Source of the DNA: JAJDXO01 sp965213765
GTDB lineage: Bacteria > Pseudomonadota > Alphaproteobacteria > Rhodospirillales > UBA2165
Length of the DNA stretch: 64,000 bases
Reading direction: 5' to 3'
Assembly: GCA_965213765.1 (NCBI GenBank)
Contig: OZ243926.1
Location: 3,720,001-3,784,000 of the forward strand
Part shown: positions 8,007 through 15,233 of the stretch, piece after piece
Layout of the letters: the number at the start of each line of letters is the position of its first letter
How positions within the stretch are numbered: position 1 is the first letter of the stretch
Translations under genes and position numbers: made by a program
The notes under the pieces: model-generated
What the model saw: the letters and a program-made list of their open reading frames with translations, nothing else
Databases searched by the model: none
Told to the model about the DNA's origin: nothing

Positions 8007-8945
8007 GAGGCTGTTGAGAAAGTCTTTGTTGTCTCGTTGATGAAGTCGTGATTCGGTCTTTCTGGTTGATTTCAGGAGGGCATTGGGATGATGGGGGCAC
8101 GGATTGGTGGGCAAGATCGGCTTTTCTACGAGTTCTGCTTAGACGATATGGTCCCTGCGGATCATCTGCTGCGCCGGATCGCCGCGGTTTTTGACCTGGA
8201 CTGGCTGCGCGGCGAACTCGCTCCCTATTACAGTCATACGGGCCGCCCTTCGGTCGATCCCGAGCTGATGATCCGTATGCTGTTGGTGGGTTACTGCTAC
8301 GGGATCCGGTCCGAGCGGCGCCTGTGCCAGGAAGTCGAGCTTAATCTCGCCTACCGCTGGTTCTGCCGGCTGGGATTGGAGGACCGGGTTCCCGATCACT
8401 CGACGTTTTCTTTGAACCGTCATGGCCGGTTCCGGGATAGTGATGTGCTGCGCCGGGTGTTTGAGCATGTCGTGCACGTCTGCCTGGATGCGGGTTTGAT
8501 GGGCGGCGAAGGTTTTGCCGTGGATGCCTCGGTGATCGAGGCGGATGCCAGCCGCTTCGCCCGCATTGAGGGCGAGATCGATTGGCGCGAAGCGGGTTCG
8601 GTCAGCCGGCCGGTTGGCGAATATCTTGCGGCGCTGGACGGCGACACATCGCCGATCAATCCCGAACGCAAGCCCCGCGCACTGTCTCCGACCGATCCCG
8701 CCGCCGCCTGGACCACGCGGGGGCGACACAAGGTGATGTTCGGTTACAGTCTCAACTATCTCATCGACATGGAGAACGCGGTAATCGTCGATGTGGAAGC
8801 GACACCGACGCGCATCTCCAAGGAAGTCGAGGCCGCCGGGACCATGCTGGACCGATGCCGGAACCGCCTCGGATTGACGCCCAACCACATTGCCGGCGAT
8901 GTCGCCTATGGAACCGCAAAGCTGCCGGACGGGTTGGTTGACCCT
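8007..8945 (+). mobile_element. IS1182-like insertion sequence remnant (left end plus 5' two-fifths of transposase)
   Basis: GAGGCTGTTGAGAAAGTC at 8007-8024 resembles the terminal inverted repeat of IS1182-type elements and is followed 63 bp later by a transposase start. No matching right end (GACTTTCTCAACAGCCTC) is found in the window. Transposase similarity stops abruptly near 8945, so the right part of the element was lost or replaced by the DNA carrying the oxygenase gene. Confidence 0.6.
8088..8945 (+). pseudogene. Truncated IS1182/IS5-type DDE transposase
   Basis: The frame from ATG 8088 (RBS CAGGAGGG) encodes DRLFYEFCLDDMVPADHLLR, RPSVDPELMIRMLLVGYCYG, IRSERRLCQEVELNLAYRWF and PDHSTFSLNRHGRF, the N-terminal domain typical of IS1182-type transposases. 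The first catalytic Asp is in FAVDASVIEADAS and the second in HIAGDVAYGTAKL. After about residue 286 the frame stays open to 9959 but loses all family resemblance (Arg/Ala-rich composition, antisense-like), and the third acidic residue is absent. The transposase is therefore a non-functional fragment; the longer open frame overlapping the oxygenase is not a real extension. Confidence 0.85.
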
Positions 8946-9279
8946 CGCGATGCCGCCACCGGGCTCGGGCGCGCTCGGCTGATCCCGGCGCGACCGATCA
9001 CCACAACGAAGCGGACCCGGCACTGCGCCGGAGGGAGCCGTACGCCCGCATGGCGCCGGGGAGCGCGAAAATGTCGCCCGGACAGTGCCGGAACTCCTCG
9101 CTGCACCCCATCGGGCGGCTCCAACAGCGTGAACACCGACCCGGCGAGTCCGAACGCCCCTGCGCAGGCCGAAATCTGGCTGCGAAAATATCAGCTCGCC
9201 GATGGGGAAGGGAATCGAGGGTGGCATCCGCTTCAAGGTCCGGTAATATCGCCGCGGAGATTCTCCGGAGGGGCGTTTC
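8946..9279. other. Gene-free junction between IS remnant and oxygenase gene
   Basis: No recognisable gene in either strand. It is G+C-rich and contains short open frames without family features. The last bases hold the GGAGGGG ribosome-binding site of the downstream oxygenase. Confidence 0.5.
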
Positions 9280-11667
9280 ATGGGCGTGATCGACCTGGAA
9301 TACGGCTCGGACGCGGCGATCGAGGATTTGCTGCGTTCGGTCGACCGCCCCGGAGATTTTTGCATCCAGGGAAGGCTGTACGCGCCGATGCCGACGCTGG
9401 AGGTCGAGGGTGTCGCCATGCTCGCCTTTCCGGTTCCCGAGACGCAGCTCGACGCCCTGATCGGGGCGGCGGAGCGTGCTCCCTACGGCAAGGGGCCGGA
9501 GACCGTGATCGATCGCTCGGTCCGCGACTGCTGGCAGATCGGCGCGGAGCGGATCGTGCTTACGGGCGGTGCGTGGCCGGAAACCCTGGGCGGGATCCTG
9601 GACAGGGCGGCGTTGGGGCTCGGCTGCCCGCCCGAGCGGCTAGAAGCGCGGCTCTACAAGCTGCTCGTCTACGAGCGGGACGGCTTTTTCGTTCCGCACC
9701 GCGATACCGAGAAGGCGCCCGGCATGATCGCGACGCTGACGATCTCGCTGCCGGCGGCGGGCGAGGGCGGAGAGCTGATCGTCCGCCACGGCGACCGGGA
9801 AGTCGCGGTGGACATGAACGTGAGCGAGCCCTCGGAGCTCGCCTTCGCGGCGTTCTACGCCGATTGCCCGCACGAGGTACGGCCGGTCGCGGCGGGTCAC
9901 CGGCTGTCGCTGGTTTTCAACCTCTGCCTCGGGGCGGAGGACGAGGGCACGCCGCGTGAGCCGCCGGAATACGGCGAGCAGACAGGTGCCATCGCAAGGC
10001 GTCTCGAGGCGTGGCGGCGGGACGGCGGCGCGCCGGAAAAGATCGTGTGGCTGCTCGATCACGGCTACAGCGAGGCCGGTCTGTCGTTCGACATGCTGAA
10101 GAACGGCGACGACGCCCGGGCGCGGGTTCTGTCGGTCGCGGCCGACGCGGCCAGTTGCGAACTGCATGCCGCAATCGTCCATATCGAAGAGCAGGGCGAC
10201 GCGATGTATGGGGACGAATACGTCCACGGCTTCGGCTGGGACCGGGACGAGGAAAGCGTCGAGGACATGGAGATCGGCGAGCTCTTCGACAGCCGGCACT
10301 GGCTTGACGGCTGGGCGGCCCGGGACGGCGCCCGGCCGGAGCTCGGCGAGGTCCCGTTGATGCCGGGCGAATTGCTGCCGCGCGGCGCGCTCGACGGCGC
10401 GGCGCCGGACCAGCGGTGGGTGCACGAGGCGACGGGGAATACGGGGGTAAGTCTCGAGCGCGCGTGGCGCCGGGCCGCGCTGGTGCTGTGGCCGCGCTCC
10501 CGGACGCTGGCGATCCTCGCGGCCGCGGGTGTCGCTGGCGCGGTCGCGTGGTTGGCGGAGCGGGTCGAGCGGAGTGGAGACGGCGCCAACCCGGACATTG
10601 CGCGCCCGGCGTCCGAGCTCGTCGGCATCTGGCCGGCCGGCTGGCCGGATCGCGACGAACGGAGCCGCGCGCGGATGCTTCGACTTCTCTCCGCCGTGGG
10701 CGAGAGCGATTGCCTCTCGCGCTTCCTTCTCGACGTGGTCGTGTCGGACTACACGGGCGGCGAGAACGAAGATCTGCCGGCGGCGATGGAGGTGGTGGGG
10801 CCGGAGGTCGCCTGTCGGTTTCTCCTCGCGCTGGTCGATGTGCGGTTCTGGCAACGGCCGGAAGAAGTTCTGGGGCTGCTTCGGCGTCTCGAGGAAAAAG
10901 AACGCGCGTCCGCGGCCGGCCCTGCCGCCGACATGGTCCGGGACGCCACGCGGTCGGCCCTGCACGCGGTTTCGGAGGCGGCCGCGTCTGGGCGCCCGAC
11001 CGGGCCGGGGACCGACGCGTCCGACAGGGAGATACGGGAAAACGGCCGGCTCCCGCAACCGGCGCTGCGCGACCTGTTTGTCCTCGCACTGCGTTGCGGT
11101 CTGGCGGGCGAAGCCGAGGCGTCGGCCAGGAACATTGCCTCCATCCCGGCGCTGTCGGACCCCTTCCGGGCGCTACCTGCCGCGCTGGATGCGATGCACG
11201 ACGAGCCGGAGCTGGCGGACACCGCCGCCTTCGCGACGCTCTGGCGCCATGCAACGTGTGCCCTTCTCCAACGCAGCGCGACGCCCCCGAGGGAGCCCGG
11301 CCACTGGAGGATGGCGTGCGACGTCGATTGTGGCTGCGAAGTCTGCGCCGACCTCCGGGCCTTCTGCGCCGATCCCGCCGCCCGGGTGGCGCGGTTCCCT
11401 CTCCGCAAGGAGCTTCGCGCGCATCTGCACCGGACGATCGACTTCCTCGGGCTCGACATCGACCACGAGACCGAGCGCCGCGGCCGGCCGTTCACCCTGG
11501 TCTGCACCAAGAACCGCCGGAGCCACGAACGGCGGATCGCCGAATACTCCGACGACATCGAGCGGATGCGCCGTCTGATCGGTGTTGCGCCGGACGAGGA
11601 GCGGGATACCGCGGAACTGCAAGCGGCGGTCGACGCATCCACGAGCGCCCGACCCGCGCCCGCGTAG
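9280..11667 (+). CDS. Large 2OG-Fe(II) oxygenase (prolyl-hydroxylase-like) with uncharacterised C-terminal region
   Basis: A 795-aa protein with a GGAGGGG ribosome-binding site before ATG 9280. Residues about 115-215 form a prolyl-4-hydroxylase-type double-stranded beta-helix domain: KLLVYERDGFFVPHRDTEK supplies the iron ligands His140 and Asp142, CPHEVRPVAAGHRLSLVFNL the distal His198 and the 2-oxoglutarate-binding Arg208. The facial triad is thus complete. The remaining ~570 residues have no motif I recognise; they include a Cys-rich patch near residues 687-695 (CDVDCGCEVC). Most bacterial P4H-like enzymes are 200-300 aa, so this is unusually large. It sits between two IS remnants next to a toxin-antitoxin pair and a phage-type integrase, which makes it accessory cargo. 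Substrate unknown. Confidence 0.85.
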   Translation: MGVIDLEYGSDAAIEDLLRSVDRPGDFCIQGRLYAPMPTLEVEGVAMLAFPVPETQLDALIGAAERAPYGKGPETVIDRSVRDCWQIGAERIVLTGGAWPETLGGILDRAALGLGCPPERLEARLYKLLVYERDGFFVPHRDTEKAPGMIATLTISLPAAGEGGELIVRHGDREVAVDMNVSEPSELAFAAFYADCPHEVRPVAAGHRLSLVFNLCLGAEDEGTPREPPEYGEQTGAIARRLEAWRRDGGAPEKIVWLLDHGYSEAGLSFDMLKNGDDARARVLSVAADAASCELHAAIVHIEEQGDAMYGDEYVHGFGWDRDEESVEDMEIGELFDSRHWLDGWAARDGARPELGEVPLMPGELLPRGALDGAAPDQRWVHEATGNTGVSLERAWRRAALVLWPRSRTLAILAAAGVAGAVAWLAERVERSGDGANPDIARPASELVGIWPAGWPDRDERSRARMLRLLSAVGESDCLSRFLLDVVVSDYTGGENEDLPAAMEVVGPEVACRFLLALVDVRFWQRPEEVLGLLRRLEEKERASAAGPAADMVRDATRSALHAVSEAAASGRPTGPGTDASDREIRENGRLPQPALRDLFVLALRCGLAGEAEASARNIASIPALSDPFRALPAALDAMHDEPELADTAAFATLWRHATCALLQRSATPPREPGHWRMACDVDCGCEVCADLRAFCADPAARVARFPLRKELRAHLHRTIDFLGLDIDHETERRGRPFTLVCTKNRRSHERRIAEYSDDIERMRRLIGVAPDEERDTAELQAAVDASTSARPAPA

Positions 11668-11748
11668 CCAACGGACTGCATCCTCTCAATGTCAGCCGTC
11701 CAGGGAATTGCCGCCGCCGCGCCAGCGCGCCTGCGACCTGCATCTACC

Positions 11749-11985
11749 GCCTACAGCCGCGACAAGCGGCCCGACTGCGTGCAGGTGATGATCGCGCTGA
11801 TCGTCACGCCCGACGGCTTCCCCCTGGCCTACGAGGCGATGCCGGGGAACACCGCCGACAACATCACGCTGGCAGCGTTCCTGGAGAAGATCGAGCGGCA
11901 ATTCGGCCGCTCCGACCGGATCTGGATCATGGATCGCGGCATCCCCACCGAGGAGACGCTGGCCTCGATGCGCGAACGTACCACA
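11749..11985 (+). pseudogene. IS1634-like transposase fragment
   Basis: An internal fragment of about 79 codons: YSRDKRPDCVQVMIALIVTP, DGFPLAYEAMPGNTADNITL and RIWIMDRGIPTEETLASMRE are characteristic of the catalytic core of IS1634/IS4-type transposases (the Asp of MDRG is a DDE residue). Both the N-terminal and C-terminal portions are missing. The fragment begins about 80 bp after the oxygenase gene and ends about 45 bp before the toxin-antitoxin promoter. It is a relic of an insertion that is probably involved in assembling this block. Confidence 0.85.
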
Positions 11986-12027
11986 TGCATCGGTACGATG
12001 GAACGGCGCAACCCGGCAGGGTGCCGA

Positions 12028-12066
12028 TTGACAGGCGCTTGGGTTGAACATACATTGTCGGGACAA
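12028..12066 (+). promoter_or_regulatory. Sigma-70 promoter with overlapping operator for the TacAT pair
   Basis: TTGACA (12028-12033), a 17-bp spacer and TACATT (12051-12056) form a near-consensus promoter. An inverted repeat TTGTC-GG-GACAA (12055-12066) covers the end of the -10 box and the expected start site. An AGGAGG ribosome-binding site follows at 12071-12076. Type II antitoxins usually bind such sites for autorepression, so this is the likely TacA/TacT operator. Confidence 0.75.
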
Positions 12067-12083
12067 AGTGAGGAGGTGCCATC

Positions 12084-12395
12084 GTGTTGAACTTCTCCGA
12101 CGTCACGGCGTCCCCGGACGAGCGGGCGACCGACAACATCGAGATGCGGGTCAAGCCGAGCGACAAGGAGCGCATTTCGCGCGCGGCCGAGCTGACCGGC
12201 GTCAAGCTCACGACGTTCGTGCGGGCATCGGCGGCGAGGGAAGCCGAACGCATCCTGCGAGAGCACGGGACCACGACGCTTTCGGAGCGCGACAGGCGGG
12301 CGCTTCTGGATGCGCTGGACAATCCGCCGCCGCCGACGCGGGCGGCCCGGGACGCGGTTCGCGACTACCGCTCCCGGATCGCCAATGCCCGGTGA
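12084..12395 (+). CDS. tacA: TacA-family (DUF1778) ribbon-helix-helix antitoxin
   Basis: A 103-aa protein starting at GTG 12084, 7 nt after a perfect AGGAGG. The N-terminal DNA-binding region contains IEMRVKPSDKERISRAAELT and VKLTTFVRASAAREAERIL, the beta-strand/helix pattern of DUF1778 ribbon-helix-helix antitoxins. The C-terminal tail (ERDRRALLDALDNPPPP) matches the segment that wraps around and inhibits the acetyltransferase toxin in this family. It overlaps the toxin start by 11 nt, giving coupled translation with antitoxin first, and is preceded by a promoter with an inverted repeat, consistent with autoregulation. Confidence 0.93.
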   Translation: MLNFSDVTASPDERATDNIEMRVKPSDKERISRAAELTGVKLTTFVRASAAREAERILREHGTTTLSERDRRALLDALDNPPPPTRAARDAVRDYRSRIANAR

Positions 12396-12948
12396 CGGCG
12401 AAGGTGCGAACGTCCCCCGAATCGTCATTGAGCCGTTCGATCCCGGACGGCACGACCGATCAGGGTTTTCCTGCGGAACGGTTCGTCTCGACAACTTCCT
12501 GAGGCTCAGCGCCAGGAAGCAGCAGAAGGACGACCTCACGCGGGTATTCGTCGCGGTGGCCGAAGGGTCGCTCGAAGTTCTCGGCTATTACGCGCTGAAC
12601 GCTCATGCGGTGGCGACGGAGGCGCTTGGAGCGGATCGCCCCCGGAGGGTGCCCAGGACCGGGAGCATTCCGGCGCTCTACCTCTCGATGATCGCGGTGG
12701 ACGAACGCCGGCAGGGCACGGGGCTCGGGTCGGACCTTGCGGTCGACGCGCTGGGACGGGCGCTGAGCGTCGCCGGGGAGATCGGCGTCAAGCTGGTCGT
12801 CCTGGATGTCATCGACGACGACGGCGAGGACGTCTTCGCGCGCCGCATGGAGTTCTACCGGCGCCTCGGCTTCCGGAGCCTTCAGGACCGCCCGGAACGG
12901 ATGTTCATCACCATCGACACGATACGGGCCATGTTCGGCGAGGGATGA
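12385..12948 (+). CDS. tacT: TacT-type GNAT acetyltransferase toxin
   Basis: A 187-aa GNAT protein beginning MPGDGEGANVPRIVIEPFDP. The family motifs are FSCGTVRLDNFLRLSARKQQ (the CG...LDNFL hallmark of TacT toxins), LYLSMIAVDERRQGTGLGSD (acetyl-CoA pyrophosphate loop, RxxGxG) and the conserved Tyr/Phe patch MEFYRRLGF near residue 155. TacT toxins acetylate the aminoacyl group of charged tRNAs and block translation; the preceding RHH protein is the partner antitoxin. Start ATG 12385 overlaps the antitoxin. The length is slightly above the ~165-aa norm because of an N-terminal extension of about 15 residues. Confidence 0.93.
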   Translation: MPGDGEGANVPRIVIEPFDPGRHDRSGFSCGTVRLDNFLRLSARKQQKDDLTRVFVAVAEGSLEVLGYYALNAHAVATEALGADRPRRVPRTGSIPALYLSMIAVDERRQGTGLGSDLAVDALGRALSVAGEIGVKLVVLDVIDDDGEDVFARRMEFYRRLGFRSLQDRPERMFITIDTIRAMFGEG

Positions 12949-13043
12949 TCGGAGCGATCCCTCGCCGCGCGAAACCGATAGTTGGAAAACACGAAGGCCC
13001 GCACCGGAGCGAAGGCCCCAGCGCGCGGAACCTCCGCGGTGGA

Positions 13044-14198
13044 CTACCCTGCGACCTCTGCGATCCTGCTCGCGATCCGGTTTGCCGCCGACTTGACGGG
13101 ATCGTTGGCGAGATGGGCGTATCGCGCGGTTGTCTGAACCTGGGTGTGGCCGAGCAGCTTGCCGATCATCGGAAGCCCTTCGCCGACGAGCAATCCGCCA
13201 CTGGCAAAGCTATGGCGGAGGTCATGAATTCGCACATCGTCGAGCCCGGCCCGAGCCCGGATACGCCGCCAGGGGTGTTGCAGGTCGGTGAGATGGCTGT
13301 CGGGCTTGCGCCCGGCGATCACCCAGGGGTTGTCGTCTTGTCTATCAATACCGCGCAACACGGCGACGGCCGGATCGCCCAGGTGCACCGTCTTGGCTCC
13401 CGTCTTGGTGTCGGGCAACCGCAATTCGCCCGCATCCAGGTCGATATGCTCCCAGCGGAGTTTCTGGACCTCGGAGAGCCGGCAGCCGGTCAGCATCAGC
13501 AGCCGGATCGCCGCAATGGCGGCGGGCGTCTCCGAGCCGTCCCGCTCGACCTCCTTCAAAGTCTCGCCAAGGCGCCGGTACTCCTCGTCCGACAGGAACC
13601 GCTCCCGCTTCTCCTCGCGGAACCGCTTCACATGGCGGCACGGGTTCGACCCGTCCGGGCGCAGGCCCCAGACCTCGGCCATGTTGAACATCTTGGACAG
13701 CACCCCGAGCGTCCGGTTGGCCTGGTAGGGGGTCTCCCGCATGCCGTGATGCAGCGCCGCAATGTCCTTGCGCTGGATGTCGGGAACACGGAGCCGGCCA
13801 ATCCCGGGATCTATGAACAGTGTCACCGATCGGCGGTATTCCGCCGCCGTGCTCGGCTTGCAATGCGACGGCACGTATTCTTCCAGGAACCGCTTGCCCA
13901 GTTCCCGCATGGTCGGCGCGTTTGCAGTGGCCCCGCGCCCCGCCGCCGGGTCCTTGCCCGCCCGCGCATCGGATATGATTTCCGCCGCCCGGGTGCGCGC
14001 CTCGGCCGGCGTGACCGCGCCGTGCGGTCCGATGGTGACCTTGACCGCGCGCCCCCGGAAGCGCGTCTTGACGATATAGACCTTGCGGCCGGAGGGATGG
14101 ATGCGAACGCCGAAACCCTTGAGATCGTCATCCCAGACAACACGCTCGCGCTCCTGGGGAGAGAGCGCGTCGACGGTTCTCTTGGTGATTTTGGCCAT
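13044..14198 (-). CDS. int: Tyrosine site-specific integrase (tRNA-fMet-associated)
   Basis: A phage/island integrase of about 384 aa. The N-terminal arm-binding domain reads MAKITKRTVDALSPQERERV ... GFGVRIHPSGRKVYIVKTRF (DUF4102-like), followed by a SAM-like core-binding domain (FLEEYVPSHCKPSTAAEYRR). Catalytic residues are visible: Arg in LTGCRLSEVQKLRW, Lys in DTKTGAKTVHLGD, HxxR in IHDLRHSFAS, His in LLGHTQVQTT and the nucleophile Tyr in ARYAHLAND. ATG 14198 is preferred because family similarity starts at MAKITKR; the frame stays open to 14258. It reads away from an attachment-site-like tRNA fragment 110 bp upstream, the standard arrangement of a tRNA-integrated island, and appears intact. 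Confidence 0.95.
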   Translation of the reverse strand: MAKITKRTVDALSPQERERVVWDDDLKGFGVRIHPSGRKVYIVKTRFRGRAVKVTIGPHGAVTPAEARTRAAEIISDARAGKDPAAGRGATANAPTMRELGKRFLEEYVPSHCKPSTAAEYRRSVTLFIDPGIGRLRVPDIQRKDIAALHHGMRETPYQANRTLGVLSKMFNMAEVWGLRPDGSNPCRHVKRFREEKRERFLSDEEYRRLGETLKEVERDGSETPAAIAAIRLLMLTGCRLSEVQKLRWEHIDLDAGELRLPDTKTGAKTVHLGDPAVAVLRGIDRQDDNPWVIAGRKPDSHLTDLQHPWRRIRARAGLDDVRIHDLRHSFASGGLLVGEGLPMIGKLLGHTQVQTTARYAHLANDPVKSAANRIASRIAEVAG

Positions 14199-14367
14199 GG
14201 CGCGCTCCATCTCTTGCAATTCCCAATCAGGTACCGTATAGGTACTCAGGGAACGCAAGTCAAGGCGCAGAGTAGGGTAGGGGAGCGCACGAAAAGTATT
14301 GATTATCCTACGTACATTAGTACTTTAGCGCACTCCAGCGCATGTGTGTCCTAGTATTCATACCAAA

Positions 14368-14412
14368 CTCATAACCTGAAGGTCGTTGGTTCAAATCCAA
14401 CCCCCGCAACCA
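14368..14412 (+). other. Attachment site: 45-nt copy of the 3' part of initiator tRNA-fMet (CAU)
   Basis: From the anticodon loop (CTCATAACC) through the T-arm (GTTGG-TTCAAAT-CCAAC) to CCCCGCA-A-CCA, this matches the 3' end of an initiator tRNA-Met, including the encoded CCA. The 5' half of a tRNA is absent: upstream bases do not pair with the acceptor strand. It lies 110-170 bp from the integrase start, so it is one end of an element integrated at the tRNA-fMet gene. Confidence 0.85.
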
Positions 14413-14416
14413 CTTC

Positions 14417-14460
14417 AAGCCATTGAAAACATTCATATTTTCGATGGCTTTTTCTTTTTC
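14417..14460 (+). terminator. Rho-independent terminator after the tRNA-fMet fragment
   Basis: AAGCCATTGAAAA (14417-14429) pairs with TTTTCGATGGCTT (14438-14450) over 13 bp with one mismatch around an 8-nt loop, followed by a T-rich run to 14460. It starts 4 nt after the CCA, so it is probably the native terminator of the tRNA gene. Confidence 0.85.
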
Positions 14461-14508
14461 GGCTAGTGAATATGGTAAGCTGGCAAACTATTGGCAAACA
14501 ATTTGATT

Positions 14509-14680
14509 GTAAGCATCCGGCGTGCCTATCCTTGTGGCGGTTCAGCGCGAAGCGGTAGATTTTGATGGTATTGAACCGGAGCTTGATGGTGTCCACCATC
14601 GGCTAGTGGACACTATCGAAGGAGGTATTGCGGTGTCGCGTCGAACACGCCGTTTCTGGTCGGAGGATGACAAGCGCCGG
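14509..14680 (+). mobile_element. IS66-like left-end remnant (terminal repeat and start of orfA)
   Basis: GTAAGCATCCGGCGTG at 14509 resembles IS66-family termini. The leader contains an inverted repeat (GATGGTG-TC-CACCATC, 14584-14599) and a strong AAGGAGG site before GTG 14633. The first codons (SRRTRRFWSEDDKRR) are the N-terminus of IS66 OrfA proteins. Similarity ends after about 16 codons. Confidence 0.55.
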
Positions 14681-14980
14681 ATTGGAGCGGTAGCGCTGAT
14701 CATTCTGCTCTCCGCCTGTCAGACCCAAATGTCGCAATTACCGCCCCCGGTGCAGACCCCGGACCGGGTGCCGCCGTCCCAGACGCAAGCACCCCAGCGG
14801 CCTTGTTGCGGCTGTAATGTGGACGCCGCGGATGACTGGAAATGCTGCATGACCTCGACCGGGCAATGGTGCTGCCCGATTGCAAGCGACGCGGCCGTCA
14901 TCGCCGCTGACAAGGAAACGGCGATCGACCTGAGACACGCCTTTCTGGAAATGCTGACCGCGACGGGCCCGGCCCGATAG
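14633..14980 (+). CDS. Small Cys-rich lipoprotein with an IS66 OrfA-derived N-terminus
   Basis: A 115-aa frame from GTG 14633 with AAGGAGG at 14619-14625. Residues 2-16 (SRRTRRFWSEDDKRR) match the start of IS66 OrfA; they are directly continued by IGAVALIILLSAC, a good hydrophobic core and lipobox (LSAC, Cys29), so the transposase N-terminus now serves as the positively charged n-region of a lipoprotein signal. The mature part has a Pro/Gln-rich spacer and then a Cys-rich segment (PCCGCNVDAADDWKCC ... QWCCP). I recognise no family. A longer frame from 14522 is open but lacks a ribosome-binding site. The protein is probably anchored in a membrane facing the periplasm; its function is unknown. 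Confidence 0.6.
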   Translation: MSRRTRRFWSEDDKRRIGAVALIILLSACQTQMSQLPPPVQTPDRVPPSQTQAPQRPCCGCNVDAADDWKCCMTSTGQWCCPIASDAAVIAADKETAIDLRHAFLEMLTATGPAR

Positions 14981-15233
14981 GTGCCCGAACGCCTTGCCGG
15001 CGCTCCGCGCCACGCGTAGACGACCGCGTCGCAGCCCGTGGCGCCACCATCGTGACTGCAACCTCGGCGATGGCGCGCGAACTTGCCTTGACATGGATCG
15101 TCGAAAATCACAAACCATGACCAACTCGCCTCTTTGATCCTCCAGTTAAGCAAATTGCAAGGTACGCTCTTCAAATTGCCGGGCAATACAACGAAGAACA
15201 ATAGATCATGAGGATAATGATCAAGCCCGAGAA
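14981..15233. other. Intergenic region before autotransporter 1
   Basis: No convincing gene in either strand. The A+T-rich half (15090-15230) probably carries the promoter of the autotransporter, but I see no unambiguous -35/-10 pair. Confidence 0.4.

Noticed and set aside
8946..9959. In-frame extension of the transposase into the oxygenase region
   Set aside because: The frame stays open by G+C bias only; sequence loses all transposase features, while a different frame encodes a complete oxygenase.
9640..11254. Long minus-strand and +2 frames inside the oxygenase gene
   Set aside because: Arg/Pro/Ala-rich shadow frames of a high-G+C gene with no family features.
14369..14599. Minus-strand frame ending VGFEPTTFRL
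   Set aside because: Its C-terminal peptide is the translation of the tRNA-fMet fragment on the opposite strand, a well-known artefact next to integrases.
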